From an uncultured Blautia sp. (GTDB lineage Bacteria; Bacillota; Clostridia; Lachnospirales; Lachnospiraceae): a DNA stretch of 7,479 nucleotides. The DNA lies in contig URWL01000082.1 of assembly GCA_900551465.1 (NCBI GenBank), positions 1 to 7,479 on the forward strand, read 5' to 3'. Every line of letters begins with the position of its first letter. Positions within the stretch are counted from its first letter, which is position 1. Shown here in pieces: positions 1 through 5,916 of the stretch. Made by a program: the position numbers and the translations under genes. The notes under the pieces were generated by a model. The model ran no database searches. It worked only from the letters and a program-made list of their open reading frames with translations, and was not told where the DNA came from.

Positions 1-14
1 AGGAGCCTTCGCCT
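1..14. repeat. Possible second small hairpin at the left edge
   Basis: The minus strand AGGCGAAGGCTCCT can pair AGG with CCT and G with C across one mismatch, leaving a four-base loop. It touches the window edge, so it may be part of a longer structure. Support is weak. Confidence 0.2.
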
Positions 15-26
15 GTTTTCAATCAG

Positions 27-49
27 AATTGCGGACTTGTTTCGCAATT
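27..49. repeat. Inverted repeat just after hisB, possible REP-like element or transcript-end hairpin
   Basis: AATTGCG (27-33) and CGCAATT (43-49) form a perfect seven-base-pair stem around a nine-base loop, starting 11 bases past the hisB stop. No T-run follows on either strand, so it is not a standard intrinsic terminator. It could be an mRNA-stabilising hairpin or a copy of a dispersed palindromic repeat; copy number in the genome would decide. Confidence 0.5.
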
Positions 50-60
50 ACCTAACATTG

Positions 61-648
61 TTACAGGCTTCCCTTTGTAGAAAGTACATCTGTGATCCTG
101 GGGTCAAAGGAAGTCGCCTGGTCAAGGGCTTTGGCAAAGCTTTTAAACATTGCCTCTGCCAGATGATGGCTGTTTCCATTGGTAAGTACTTTAAAATGCA
201 GATTCATGCCTGCACTGCAGGAAACAGCATAAAAGAATTCTTTTACCATTTCTGCTGTCATATCGCCTATACGTTCTGAAGAAAATACTGCATCTGAAGA
301 ATAATAGGGGCGTCCGGAAAGATCCACTGCACAAAGAACTAATACTTCATCCATGGGAAGGATGCAGCTTCCAAACCGCCGGATTCCTTTTTTATCTCCT
401 GCTGCTTCTTTGATGGCTGTTCCCAGAACAATACCGGTATCTTCTATGGTATGGTGATCATCTACATTCAGATCTCCATGAACACGGATACAAAGATCAA
501 ATAAGCCATGTCTTGTAAAACCATCCAGCATGTGATCAAAAAATCCCACACCCGTAATAATATCGGAATACCCGTTTCCATCCAGAGTCAGTTTCAGTTT
601 GATCTCTGTTTCTTTTGTATTTCGCTGGATTGATGCCTCTCTTGTCAT
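61..648 (-). CDS. hisB: Imidazoleglycerol-phosphate dehydratase (HisB, monofunctional)
   Basis: Cytoplasmic enzyme of histidine biosynthesis that dehydrates imidazole glycerol phosphate to imidazole acetol phosphate. The 195-residue product has the length of the monofunctional bacterial form, with no fused histidinol phosphatase. The duplicated metal-binding signatures are visible: GFFDHML at residues 35-41, HG at 47-48, HHTIED at 65-70, and the second-half signature HHLAEAMFK at 161-169. These histidines and acidic residues bind the two Mn ions in the family. I chose the ATG at 646-648 because AGGAG sits 7 nt upstream. An in-frame GTG at 652-654 would add two residues but lies only one or two bases from the same AGGAG, so it is unlikely. 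The start is 2 nt past the hisD stop, so translation is probably coupled. It is last of the four his genes visible. The usual neighbour hisC is absent between hisD and hisB. Confidence 0.97.
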   Translation of the reverse strand: MTREASIQRNTKETEIKLKLTLDGNGYSDIITGVGFFDHMLDGFTRHGLFDLCIRVHGDLNVDDHHTIEDTGIVLGTAIKEAAGDKKGIRRFGSCILPMDEVLVLCAVDLSGRPYYSSDAVFSSERIGDMTAEMVKEFFYAVSCSAGMNLHFKVLTNGNSHHLAEAMFKSFAKALDQATSFDPRITDVLSTKGSL

Positions 649-650
649 AA

Positions 651-1958
651 TCACTCTCCTGTCTCCTCATTTTCGAAACGGACTGCAATAGAATTTGCAT
701 GAGCAGTCAGCTGTTCTGATGAAGCAAACTGTTCAATATCTTTGTGGATCTTTTTCAGTGCTTCCCGGGAATAATATACAATACTTGATTTTTTTACAAA
801 ATCGTCTACAGAAAGCGGCGAGAAAAATTTCGCAGTCCCATTGGTAGGAAGTACATGGTTCGGACCTGCAAAATAATCGCCCAAAGGTTCCGAACTGTAT
901 TCTCCAATAAAGATCGCTCCTGCATTTCTTACCTTCATCATAACTTCAAAAGGATTTTTCGTGACGATCTCCATATGTTCTGACGCAATGGCATTGGCGG
1001 CCTCAATTGCTTCATCCATATTCTCTGCAATCATTATATATCCAAAATTATCCAGAGATTTCCGGATGATCTCTCTGCGGGAAAGAACCTTGACAAATTC
1101 ATCCACCTCATAGCTGACCTTCTCTGCCAGTTCTCTGCTTGTAGTGATCAGGATTGCTGACGCAAGCTCATCATGTTCTGCCTGGGAAAGAAGATCTGCG
1201 GCAACAAAGCGCGGATCAGCGCTGTCATCAGCCAGGATCAGAATTTCGCTGGGACCGGCAATGGAATCAATACTAACATGACCGTAGACCGCTTTCTTTG
1301 CAAGCGCCACAAAAATATTTCCAGGACCTACAATCTTATCTACTTTAGGAATACTTTCAGTACCATAAGCAAGGGCTCCTACTGCCTGTGCGCCGCCTGC
1401 CTTATAAATTTCATCTGCCCCTGCTTCCCTGGCAGCTACCAGAGTAGAAGGATTTACTTTTCCATCTTTTCCAGGAGGAGTTGTCATAACGATCCGGTCT
1501 ACTCCGGCTACTTTTGCCGGAACAATGTTCATAAGCACAGAAGACGGGTAAACAGCCTTTCCTCCGGGAACATAAACTCCCACACGCTGAAGGGGAGTTA
1601 CTTTCTGCCCAAGCATGGTTCCTTCTTCAGAAGAGGTAAACCAGCTGTTCTGTTTCTGCCTTTCATGATAATTTCTGATATTTACCAGCGCTTTTCGGAT
1701 CACATCCACCAACGCCGGATCAACGGCATCATAAGCCTCTCTTATTTCTTCCTCCGTTACCTGGATGGTCTCTTTTGTAATCTCTGTTTTATCAAATTCC
1801 CTGGTATAGGCAAAAAGAGCGCTGTCTCCTTCTGTACGTACTTTATTTAAAATTTCTGCAACAGCAGCTTCATAATTTCCGTAATTATTAGGGCTTCTTT
1901 TTAAAAGATCCTCAAGAATATCTTTTGTTGTTTCTTTTGTAAGCGATACGATCCGCAT
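651..1958 (-). CDS. hisD: Histidinol dehydrogenase (HisD)
   Basis: Zinc-dependent, NAD-linked enzyme that oxidises L-histidinol to L-histidinol aldehyde and then to L-histidine, the last two steps of the pathway. Counting from the ATG at 1956-1958 (435 residues), the zinc ligands are Gln259 and His262 in SQAEHDELA, Asp361 in GDYFAGPNH, and His420 in AHANS. The catalytic pair is Glu327-His328 in SEHMEIV. These positions are almost the same as in the E. coli enzyme as I recall it, which supports this start. The family signature from IVGPGNIF to SIDSIAGPSE is intact. An upstream in-frame ATG at 1968-1970 would add MEKN, but it abuts the AGAAGGG sequence with almost no spacing, whereas the chosen ATG has GGATGG about 8 nt away. 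The gene begins 36 nt after the hisG stop, and its TGA falls just before the hisB start. Confidence 0.97.
   Translation of the reverse strand: MRIVSLTKETTKDILEDLLKRSPNNYGNYEAAVAEILNKVRTEGDSALFAYTREFDKTEITKETIQVTEEEIREAYDAVDPALVDVIRKALVNIRNYHERQKQNSWFTSSEEGTMLGQKVTPLQRVGVYVPGGKAVYPSSVLMNIVPAKVAGVDRIVMTTPPGKDGKVNPSTLVAAREAGADEIYKAGGAQAVGALAYGTESIPKVDKIVGPGNIFVALAKKAVYGHVSIDSIAGPSEILILADDSADPRFVAADLLSQAEHDELASAILITTSRELAEKVSYEVDEFVKVLSRREIIRKSLDNFGYIMIAENMDEAIEAANAIASEHMEIVTKNPFEVMMKVRNAGAIFIGEYSSEPLGDYFAGPNHVLPTNGTAKFFSPLSVDDFVKKSSIVYYSREALKKIHKDIEQFASSEQLTAHANSIAVRFENEETGE
656..660 (-). promoter_or_regulatory. Ribosome binding site deciding the hisB start
   Basis: AGGAG on the minus strand lies inside the last codons of hisD, 7 nt before the ATG at 646-648. 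Its spacing fits that ATG and rules against the GTG at 652-654. Confidence 0.75.
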
Positions 1959-1994
1959 ATTTTTTTCCATCCCTTCTGTAAATACTTGAGCAGA

Positions 1995-2636
1995 TCAGTT
2001 TTTTATTACACTGCGAAGATCACTGATCAGTTTTCGGATCCGCTCATCTTCCATCTTCATGCTCACCTGATTTACGATCATTCTTGCAGAAAGAGGACAA
2101 ACCTCCTCCAATACTTTCAGTCCGTTTTCTTTTAGTGTACTCCCGGTTTCCACAATGTCCACGATCACTTCGGAAAGTCCTACAATAGGAGCCAGTTCAA
2201 TGGAACCGTTCAGCTTTATGATCTCTACTGTCTGGTGCTTTTTATTGTAAAAATAATCTTTTGCAATATTAGGATATTTTGTGGCTACCCGGATCAGCTG
2301 ATTATTATGCAAAAATTCTCTGGCACTTTCCGGACCGCAGACACACATCCTACAGGCTCCAAATCCCAGATCCATAACCTCATAAAGTTTTCTTCCTTCT
2401 TCAAGAATCGTGTCTTTTCCTGTAATTCCAATGTCTGCCGCACCATATTCTACATAGGTAGGAACATCTGGTCCTTTTGCAAGAAAGAATTTTAATTTCA
2501 GTTCCTCATTGACAAAAATCAGTTTTCGTGAGTCTTTATCGCGGATTTCCTGACAGGTAATTCCTATCTTTTCAAAAATATCCAGTGTTTTCTGAGCCAG
2601 ACGTCCTTTTGTCAGAGCTATTGTCAGATATCTCAT
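1995..2636 (-). CDS. hisG: ATP phosphoribosyltransferase catalytic subunit, short form (HisG-S)
   Basis: Catalyses the first committed step of histidine synthesis: ATP plus PRPP to phosphoribosyl-ATP. The 213-residue length is the short form, which lacks the C-terminal histidine-binding regulatory domain of the ~300-residue long form. The N-terminal LTKGRL at residues 8-13 and the [10 protein letters not shown] region at 66-75 belong to the periplasmic-binding-protein-like fold. The PRPP-binding loop DIVETGSTL is at residues 160-168. Short HisG enzymes are known to be active only in complex with HisZ, and hisZ is directly upstream, one base separating its TGA from this ATG. AGGAGG lies 9 nt before the start, inside the hisZ end. 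Feedback inhibition by histidine is expected to come through the HisZ subunit (family knowledge). Confidence 0.97.
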   Translation of the reverse strand: MRYLTIALTKGRLAQKTLDIFEKIGITCQEIRDKDSRKLIFVNEELKLKFFLAKGPDVPTYVEYGAADIGITGKDTILEEGRKLYEVMDLGFGACRMCVCGPESAREFLHNNQLIRVATKYPNIAKDYFYNKKHQTVEIIKLNGSIELAPIVGLSEVIVDIVETGSTLKENGLKVLEEVCPLSARMIVNQVSMKMEDERIRKLISDLRSVIKN

Positions 2637-2637
2637 T

Positions 2638-3756
2638 TCAGCAGCCCTCCTTTACTTTCCGCAGAGCTACCCGCCTGCCTTCTTTTCTCAGTCTCTGTGC
2701 CTTTGCCACTGCCTCTTCCAGCATATCTTCTGTATAAGTCAGAATATATGGCTCTTCCTCCTGAAAAGTTTCAATCTTCTGTCTTGACAGTGCTGTCAGA
2801 AGGCTGTCTATCACAATAACCAGGCCAATGGAAGCCGCCGGAGTACCAAAATGTTTCAGAAGGTCATTATAGCGTCCTCCTTTTACAATAGGTTCTCCTG
2901 TACCATAGGTATAGGCCTGAAAAATAATGCCGGTATAATACTGGATCTTGCTTACCATTCCAAAATCAAAGCTGATATATTTTTCATATCCGTAAATTTT
3001 CAGGATCTCATAAATTTTTTTCAGACGTTCTACTGCCCGAACAGCCACAGGATTATCGGTAAGAGAACTGGCTTTGTCCAAAATTTCTCTTGCTCCAAAT
3101 AAATGAGGTATCTGCTGAAGTGCTGTGGAAAGCTTTGGATCAAGTTTTTGTTCTCCAACCAGCTCTTCCACACCAAAATAATTTTTTTCCGCAATCAGTT
3201 CCTGAAGATGTTCCTCTGCCTCCTCATCCAGATCAGCTTCCCGGAGAAGGGACTTGAAATAGTCCACCTGTCCTACACTTACCTGAAATTCTCTTAATCC
3301 TGATGCCAGAAGACACTCTACTGTCATGGCAAGAAGCTCCGCATCTGCTTCCGGAGAATCATCACCGATACGTTCTACCCCCATCTGAGTGGTTTCTTTT
3401 AATCTGCCCTGATAGCTGGAGCTGTTTACAAAAGCCTGTCCTGTATACGACAATGTGATTACTTCTGTTTCCGGAGAAAAATATGTGGCACAGGCTCTGG
3501 AAACAGAAGGCGTAAAATCAGGCCGCAGAACAAGGGTATTCCCTTCTCTGTCAAAAAATTTATAAAGGTCCCTGGAAGGAACAGTTCCTACTTCTCTGCT
3601 GAACACCTCAAAATATTCAAACGTCGGTGTTTCAATCTCCTCATATCCATATCCCTGAAAAACCTTCCGGATACGCTCCTGCAGCTGATGTTTCTGTGCA
3701 CATTCCCTGCTGTAGATATCCCGGACTCCCTCTGGAGTGTGAAAAATCCTCTGCAT
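2638..3756 (-). CDS. hisZ: ATP phosphoribosyltransferase regulatory subunit (HisZ)
   Basis: Histidyl-tRNA synthetase paralogue that associates with short HisG, is required for its activity, and confers histidine feedback control. The class II synthetase-like core is visible: a motif 1 region at about residues 36-54, a motif 2-like segment from Gly117-Arg118 to Gly130, and a motif 3-like GGRYNDLL at 293-300. Two features separate it from true HisS. The RGLDYY box that carries a catalytic Arg in HisS reads SKIQYY here (269-274), and the GxER ending of motif 3 is replaced by IVIDS (314-318). At 372 residues it also lacks a complete anticodon-binding domain, with only a remnant-like tail at about 337-372. 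GGAGG lies 8 nt before the ATG. It is the first gene behind a consensus promoter. Together with the adjacent hisG, identity as HisZ rather than HisS is well supported. Confidence 0.95.
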   Translation of the reverse strand: MQRIFHTPEGVRDIYSRECAQKHQLQERIRKVFQGYGYEEIETPTFEYFEVFSREVGTVPSRDLYKFFDREGNTLVLRPDFTPSVSRACATYFSPETEVITLSYTGQAFVNSSSYQGRLKETTQMGVERIGDDSPEADAELLAMTVECLLASGLREFQVSVGQVDYFKSLLREADLDEEAEEHLQELIAEKNYFGVEELVGEQKLDPKLSTALQQIPHLFGAREILDKASSLTDNPVAVRAVERLKKIYEILKIYGYEKYISFDFGMVSKIQYYTGIIFQAYTYGTGEPIVKGGRYNDLLKHFGTPAASIGLVIVIDSLLTALSRQKIETFQEEEPYILTYTEDMLEEAVAKAQRLRKEGRRVALRKVKEGC

Positions 3757-3770
3757 ACTCTTATCCTCCC

Positions 3771-3787
3771 GAACTTTACTTTAGTTC
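3771..3787 (-). promoter_or_regulatory. Small leader hairpin abutting the hisZ ribosome binding site
   Basis: The transcript can fold GAACT (3787-3783) against AGTTC (3775-3771) with a seven-base loop. Its 3' foot touches the Shine-Dalgarno sequence directly and it overlaps the TrpR-like palindrome. A five-pair AU-rich stem is weak, so a regulatory role is only a possibility. Confidence 0.25.
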
Positions 3788-3791
3788 ACTA
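3782..3791. promoter_or_regulatory. Candidate operator: TrpR-like palindrome TAGTTCACTA
   Basis: The sequence TAGTTCACTA is an imperfect palindrome (TAGT, two central bases, ACTA). It matches nine of ten bases of the centre of the E. coli trp operator as I recall it (TAGTTAACTA). Comparative genomics has proposed a TrpR-family regulator (HisR, also called YerC/YecD) for histidine genes in Firmicutes. The site lies about 20-30 nt after the predicted transcription start, where a bound repressor could block transcription. The link to HisR is inference, and I do not recall that factor's exact motif. Confidence 0.35.
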
Positions 3792-3817
3792 CCATATTAC
3801 TATACGAAATATCTAAA

Positions 3818-3846
3818 ATTATAGTAAATAAAAAAGAGATTGTCAA
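3818..3846 (-). promoter_or_regulatory. Consensus sigma-A promoter of the his operon
   Basis: The minus strand shows a perfect -35 box TTGACA (3846-3841) and a perfect -10 box TATAAT (3823-3818) separated by exactly 17 bases. The boxes lie 62-90 bases upstream of the hisZ start with only leader sequence between. The -35 box contains the last base of the final recU codon and the recU TGA stop. With both hexamers at consensus and ideal spacing, the promoter should be strong unless repressed. Confidence 0.9.
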
Positions 3847-3850
3847 TCCC
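3830..3850 (-). terminator. Weak intrinsic-terminator-like hairpin at the recU end
   Basis: On the minus strand GGGATT (3850-3845) can pair with AATCTC (3841-3836), with one G-U pair and a GAC loop, followed directly by six Ts (3835-3830) and a T-rich stretch. The six-pair stem with a three-base loop is short for a terminator, so termination may be partial. It would separate the recU-side transcript from the his operon, but it shares its bases with the stop codon and the -35 box. Confidence 0.4.
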
Positions 3851-4373
3851 GCAAATTCAGATCTGTTTTTATACCTTCCAGATATGGTACGAAAAATCCG
3901 CCCTGCCGTGGCAGATAAAAGCATTCTTCCAGTTCTTCCCTTCGGAAACTCTTCCGTCCTCCTTGTTCCATCCTGTTCCAGAATATGAGCAGCAGCCTTA
4001 AAGGCAGATAATAAAAAAGATCCTCACTGCTGAAAAAAAGCAGAAAAAAAGCAATCCCTCCCTGTTCTTCAAAGGCCTGCATAAACTCTACCTGATGGCG
4101 GTGGATATTACTTAAAGGGAAGGTATCCGTGCGGCATTCCTTTGCATCGAAGCATACAGGGATTCCCTGTACAGCTCCAATATAATCCACGGTACTTTTC
4201 TGCTCAAAATAAGCCAGTGTGATCTGATGATGATTTTTGTCCATTTTTACAGGTGTAATAGGTGTAGGGATCTTCTGGATCAGCGCCAGCTTCTTTTCTG
4301 CATACTGCTCATTTGTACGATTGACCAGTTCCTCCAGGGTTGAACCCCGGAGGCCTCTGCTTCCCCACGCCAT
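3843..4373 (-). CDS. recU: Holliday junction resolvase RecU
   Basis: Dimeric Gram-positive resolvase that cleaves four-way junctions during homologous recombination and chromosome segregation. The 176-residue protein has the RecU order: an N-terminal SRGLRGSTLEELVNRTN segment (5-21), the PTPITP motif (36-41), and a PD-(D/E)xK nuclease core. Asp63 lies in STVDYIG, and Asp76 and Lys78 in FDAKE. A C-terminal GRKSFRREELEE-type motif closely matches B. subtilis RecU. The position of B. subtilis Glu101 is Asp76 here, a conservative change within the nuclease motif. It is a little shorter than the B. subtilis protein, mainly at the N-terminus. The start lies 2 nt after the lepB stop and has no convincing Shine-Dalgarno sequence, so translation probably depends on coupling to lepB. 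The stop overlaps the his promoter. Confidence 0.93.
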   Translation of the reverse strand: MAWGSRGLRGSTLEELVNRTNEQYAEKKLALIQKIPTPITPVKMDKNHHQITLAYFEQKSTVDYIGAVQGIPVCFDAKECRTDTFPLSNIHRHQVEFMQAFEEQGGIAFFLLFFSSEDLFYYLPLRLLLIFWNRMEQGGRKSFRREELEECFYLPRQGGFFVPYLEGIKTDLNLRD

Positions 4374-4375
4374 GA

Positions 4376-4933
4376 TTACTTCAACATTTTGATAGACGGG
4401 AAATAGCGTACGATTGCTTTTCCGACAATCTGATCAAATGTAACAAAGGTGTTGTCCCAGAATCTGGAATCTCTGGAATTTTCACGGTTATCTCCAAGCA
4501 TGAAATAGGAATTTTCCGGAACCACATAAGGTCCATAATCTCCTCTCGGAGTCTCCGGCACAAAACTGTCATCCAGCGGCTGCTGGGCTCCGTTGATATA
4601 TACTTTTCCGTCACGTATCTCCACAGTTTCTCCTGGAAGACCGATCAGACGTTTGATAAAAAGCTGACTCTCATCATCCGGATATTTAAAAATAATAATA
4701 TCAAAACGCTCCGGATCCTTCATTTTCCTGGAAATGTGATTTCCGAAAATATCTGCATTGATTCCGTATGCCAGACGGAAACCAAAGACACGGTCACCGG
4801 TCATAATAGTATTTTCCATAGATTCTGAAGGAATTTTCGCATTAATAAGTACAAAATTATTCACAAAAAGTACGATCACAACCACAATAATGATCATTTT
4901 TACATAATCCCAGATTTCATTCCAGATTTTCAT
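4376..4933 (-). CDS. lepB: Type I signal peptidase (LepB/SipS type)
   Basis: Membrane-anchored serine peptidase that removes signal peptides from exported proteins on the outer face of the cytoplasmic membrane. The 185-residue protein has the short Gram-positive layout: one N-terminal transmembrane anchor (about residues 12-30), then the extracytoplasmic catalytic domain. The nucleophile is Ser38 in PSESM, the general base Lys94 in FIKRLIGLPGE, and the conserved GDNRENSRDSRFW box spans 147-159. The ATG is preceded by GAGGAG 7 nt upstream, lying inside the end of the pseudouridine synthase gene. The two genes overlap by 17 bp (4917-4933) in different frames. The recU start follows after 2 nt. 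Clostridia often carry several paralogues, so this need not be the only signal peptidase of the cell. Confidence 0.96.
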   Translation of the reverse strand: MKIWNEIWDYVKMIIIVVVIVLFVNNFVLINAKIPSESMENTIMTGDRVFGFRLAYGINADIFGNHISRKMKDPERFDIIIFKYPDDESQLFIKRLIGLPGETVEIRDGKVYINGAQQPLDDSFVPETPRGDYGPYVVPENSYFMLGDNRENSRDSRFWDNTFVTFDQIVGKAIVRYFPSIKMLK

Positions 4934-5909
4934 GATAACTCTCCTCTAACTGTTCTTCTTTGATGATATAAGTAAATAATTCCGGCGGTTCCGCGTAAAA
5001 ACTTTTTTCGGATATGCTTTCCAGACATCCGGTAAGTTTTGGAAACGTCAGACAGTATGCATGCAGAAGCTGATGTCTCAGCCCGTATTTTTCACGGACA
5101 CTCCTGTTAAATTCTCTGTTTCCATATTTCGCATCTCCCATAAGAGGATAACCCTGAGACGCAAGATGAGCACGTATCTGATGAGTGCGTCCTGTTATCA
5201 GTCTTACCTTCAGAAGCGTTACCCTTCCATTACTGCCCAGAGGTGTATACACCGTTTCAATGGGCTGAGCATCTTCTTCTGGAGTTTTATATATGGTTAC
5301 CTTATTCAGCTTTTCATCCTTTTTCAGATAACCTTTCATATGACGCTTTTCTTTCAGAACACCTTTTACCACGCACAGATAATCTTTATGGACAGTTCTG
5401 TCGTGAAAAAGTTCCGAAAGCTCCTGAAGTCCGAAAAGACTTTTTCCTGCTGCCACGATACCACTGGTATTTTTGTCCAGACGATTGCATACAGAAGGTC
5501 TGAAAGTTGTAAGTTCCTCTTCTGTTATGCTGCCTGTTCCCAGCAAATATCCTGTCACATATTCTACCAGAGAAGGAACTCCGCTGTCATCAGGCTGCGA
5601 AAGCATTCCGGCTGGTTTATTGATCAGAAGCATATGACTGTCTTCATAAAGGATATCCAGCTTTGTTTCTGCCCTGGGAGCTTTTTCAGTGCCGCTGAAT
5701 TTCAGATAAGTATCATCACTTAAAAAAATCCTGATCTCATCTCCAACAGACAATTTTTCGTTTCCGGATGCTTTTTTTCCATTCAGGGTAATATTTTTTT
5801 TACGAAGCATTTTATAAAGAAAACTCTTGGGCGCTTCTCGAAGAAGCTTTGCCAGATATTTATCAAAACGCTGCCCTGCTTCATTTTGATTGATCATAAA
5901 CTGTTTCAT
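4917..5909 (-). CDS. RluA-family 23S rRNA-type pseudouridine synthase with S4 domain
   Basis: Converts specific uridines to pseudouridine in structured RNA, most likely 23S rRNA by analogy with RluC/RluD; the target cannot be read from the sequence. The 330-residue protein starts with an S4 RNA-binding domain (about 13-65), followed by the synthase domain. The catalytic Asp145 is in motif II, NRLDKNTSGIV. NKPAGMLSQP (97-106) and GRTHQIRAHL (240-249) are the other conserved family motifs. The ATG at 5907-5909 is preceded by AGGTG at short spacing, which overlaps the TAG stop of the upstream gene; a second ATG four codons later is less well placed. It overlaps lepB by 17 bp. The resemblance is closest to RluC-type proteins, but I would not assign a specific symbol. 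Confidence 0.93.
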   Translation of the reverse strand: MKQFMINQNEAGQRFDKYLAKLLREAPKSFLYKMLRKKNITLNGKKASGNEKLSVGDEIRIFLSDDTYLKFSGTEKAPRAETKLDILYEDSHMLLINKPAGMLSQPDDSGVPSLVEYVTGYLLGTGSITEEELTTFRPSVCNRLDKNTSGIVAAGKSLFGLQELSELFHDRTVHKDYLCVVKGVLKEKRHMKGYLKKDEKLNKVTIYKTPEEDAQPIETVYTPLGSNGRVTLLKVRLITGRTHQIRAHLASQGYPLMGDAKYGNREFNRSVREKYGLRHQLLHAYCLTFPKLTGCLESISEKSFYAEPPELFTYIIKEEQLEESYHENLE

Positions 5910-5916
5910 AATTCAC

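Larger units (their letters stand above)
3757..3817 (-). promoter_or_regulatory. 5' leader of the his operon
   Basis: Non-coding stretch between the -10 box and hisZ. Transcription probably starts near 3810-3812, giving a leader of roughly 55 nt. It contains the palindrome at 3782-3791, a five-base-pair hairpin at 3771-3787 and the Shine-Dalgarno sequence GGGAGG at 3765-3770. It is too short for a T-box riboswitch and contains no histidine-codon leader peptide. Confidence 0.6.

Noticed and set aside
24..58. 11-codon frame after hisB as a small gene
   Set aside because: It runs through the hairpin, has no ribosome binding site and encodes nothing recognisable.
652..654. GTG start for hisB giving two more residues
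   Set aside because: The AGGAG would be only one or two bases away, while the ATG at 646-648 has ideal 7-base spacing.
37..1850. Plus-strand open frames opposite hisB and hisD
   Set aside because: They are antisense to strongly supported genes, have no Shine-Dalgarno sites I can see, and their translations are rich in Cys/Phe/Ser without recognisable domains, as expected for shadow frames.
3781..3795. Mini open frame in the his leader (Met-Val-Val-Asn-stop), tested as an attenuation peptide
   Set aside because: It has no histidine codons, no ribosome binding site, and no alternative terminator structure follows it.
3757..3817. T-box riboswitch upstream of hisZ
   Set aside because: The leader is only about 55 nt, with no specifier stem, no T-box consensus and no downstream terminator.
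4381..4614. 77-codon minus-strand frame inside lepB
   Set aside because: It is in another frame of a gene with a complete catalytic set, so it is a shadow.
5061..5723. 220-codon plus-strand open frame opposite the pseudouridine synthase
   Set aside because: Its protein looks like antisense of a coding frame, and the minus-strand gene has complete family motifs.
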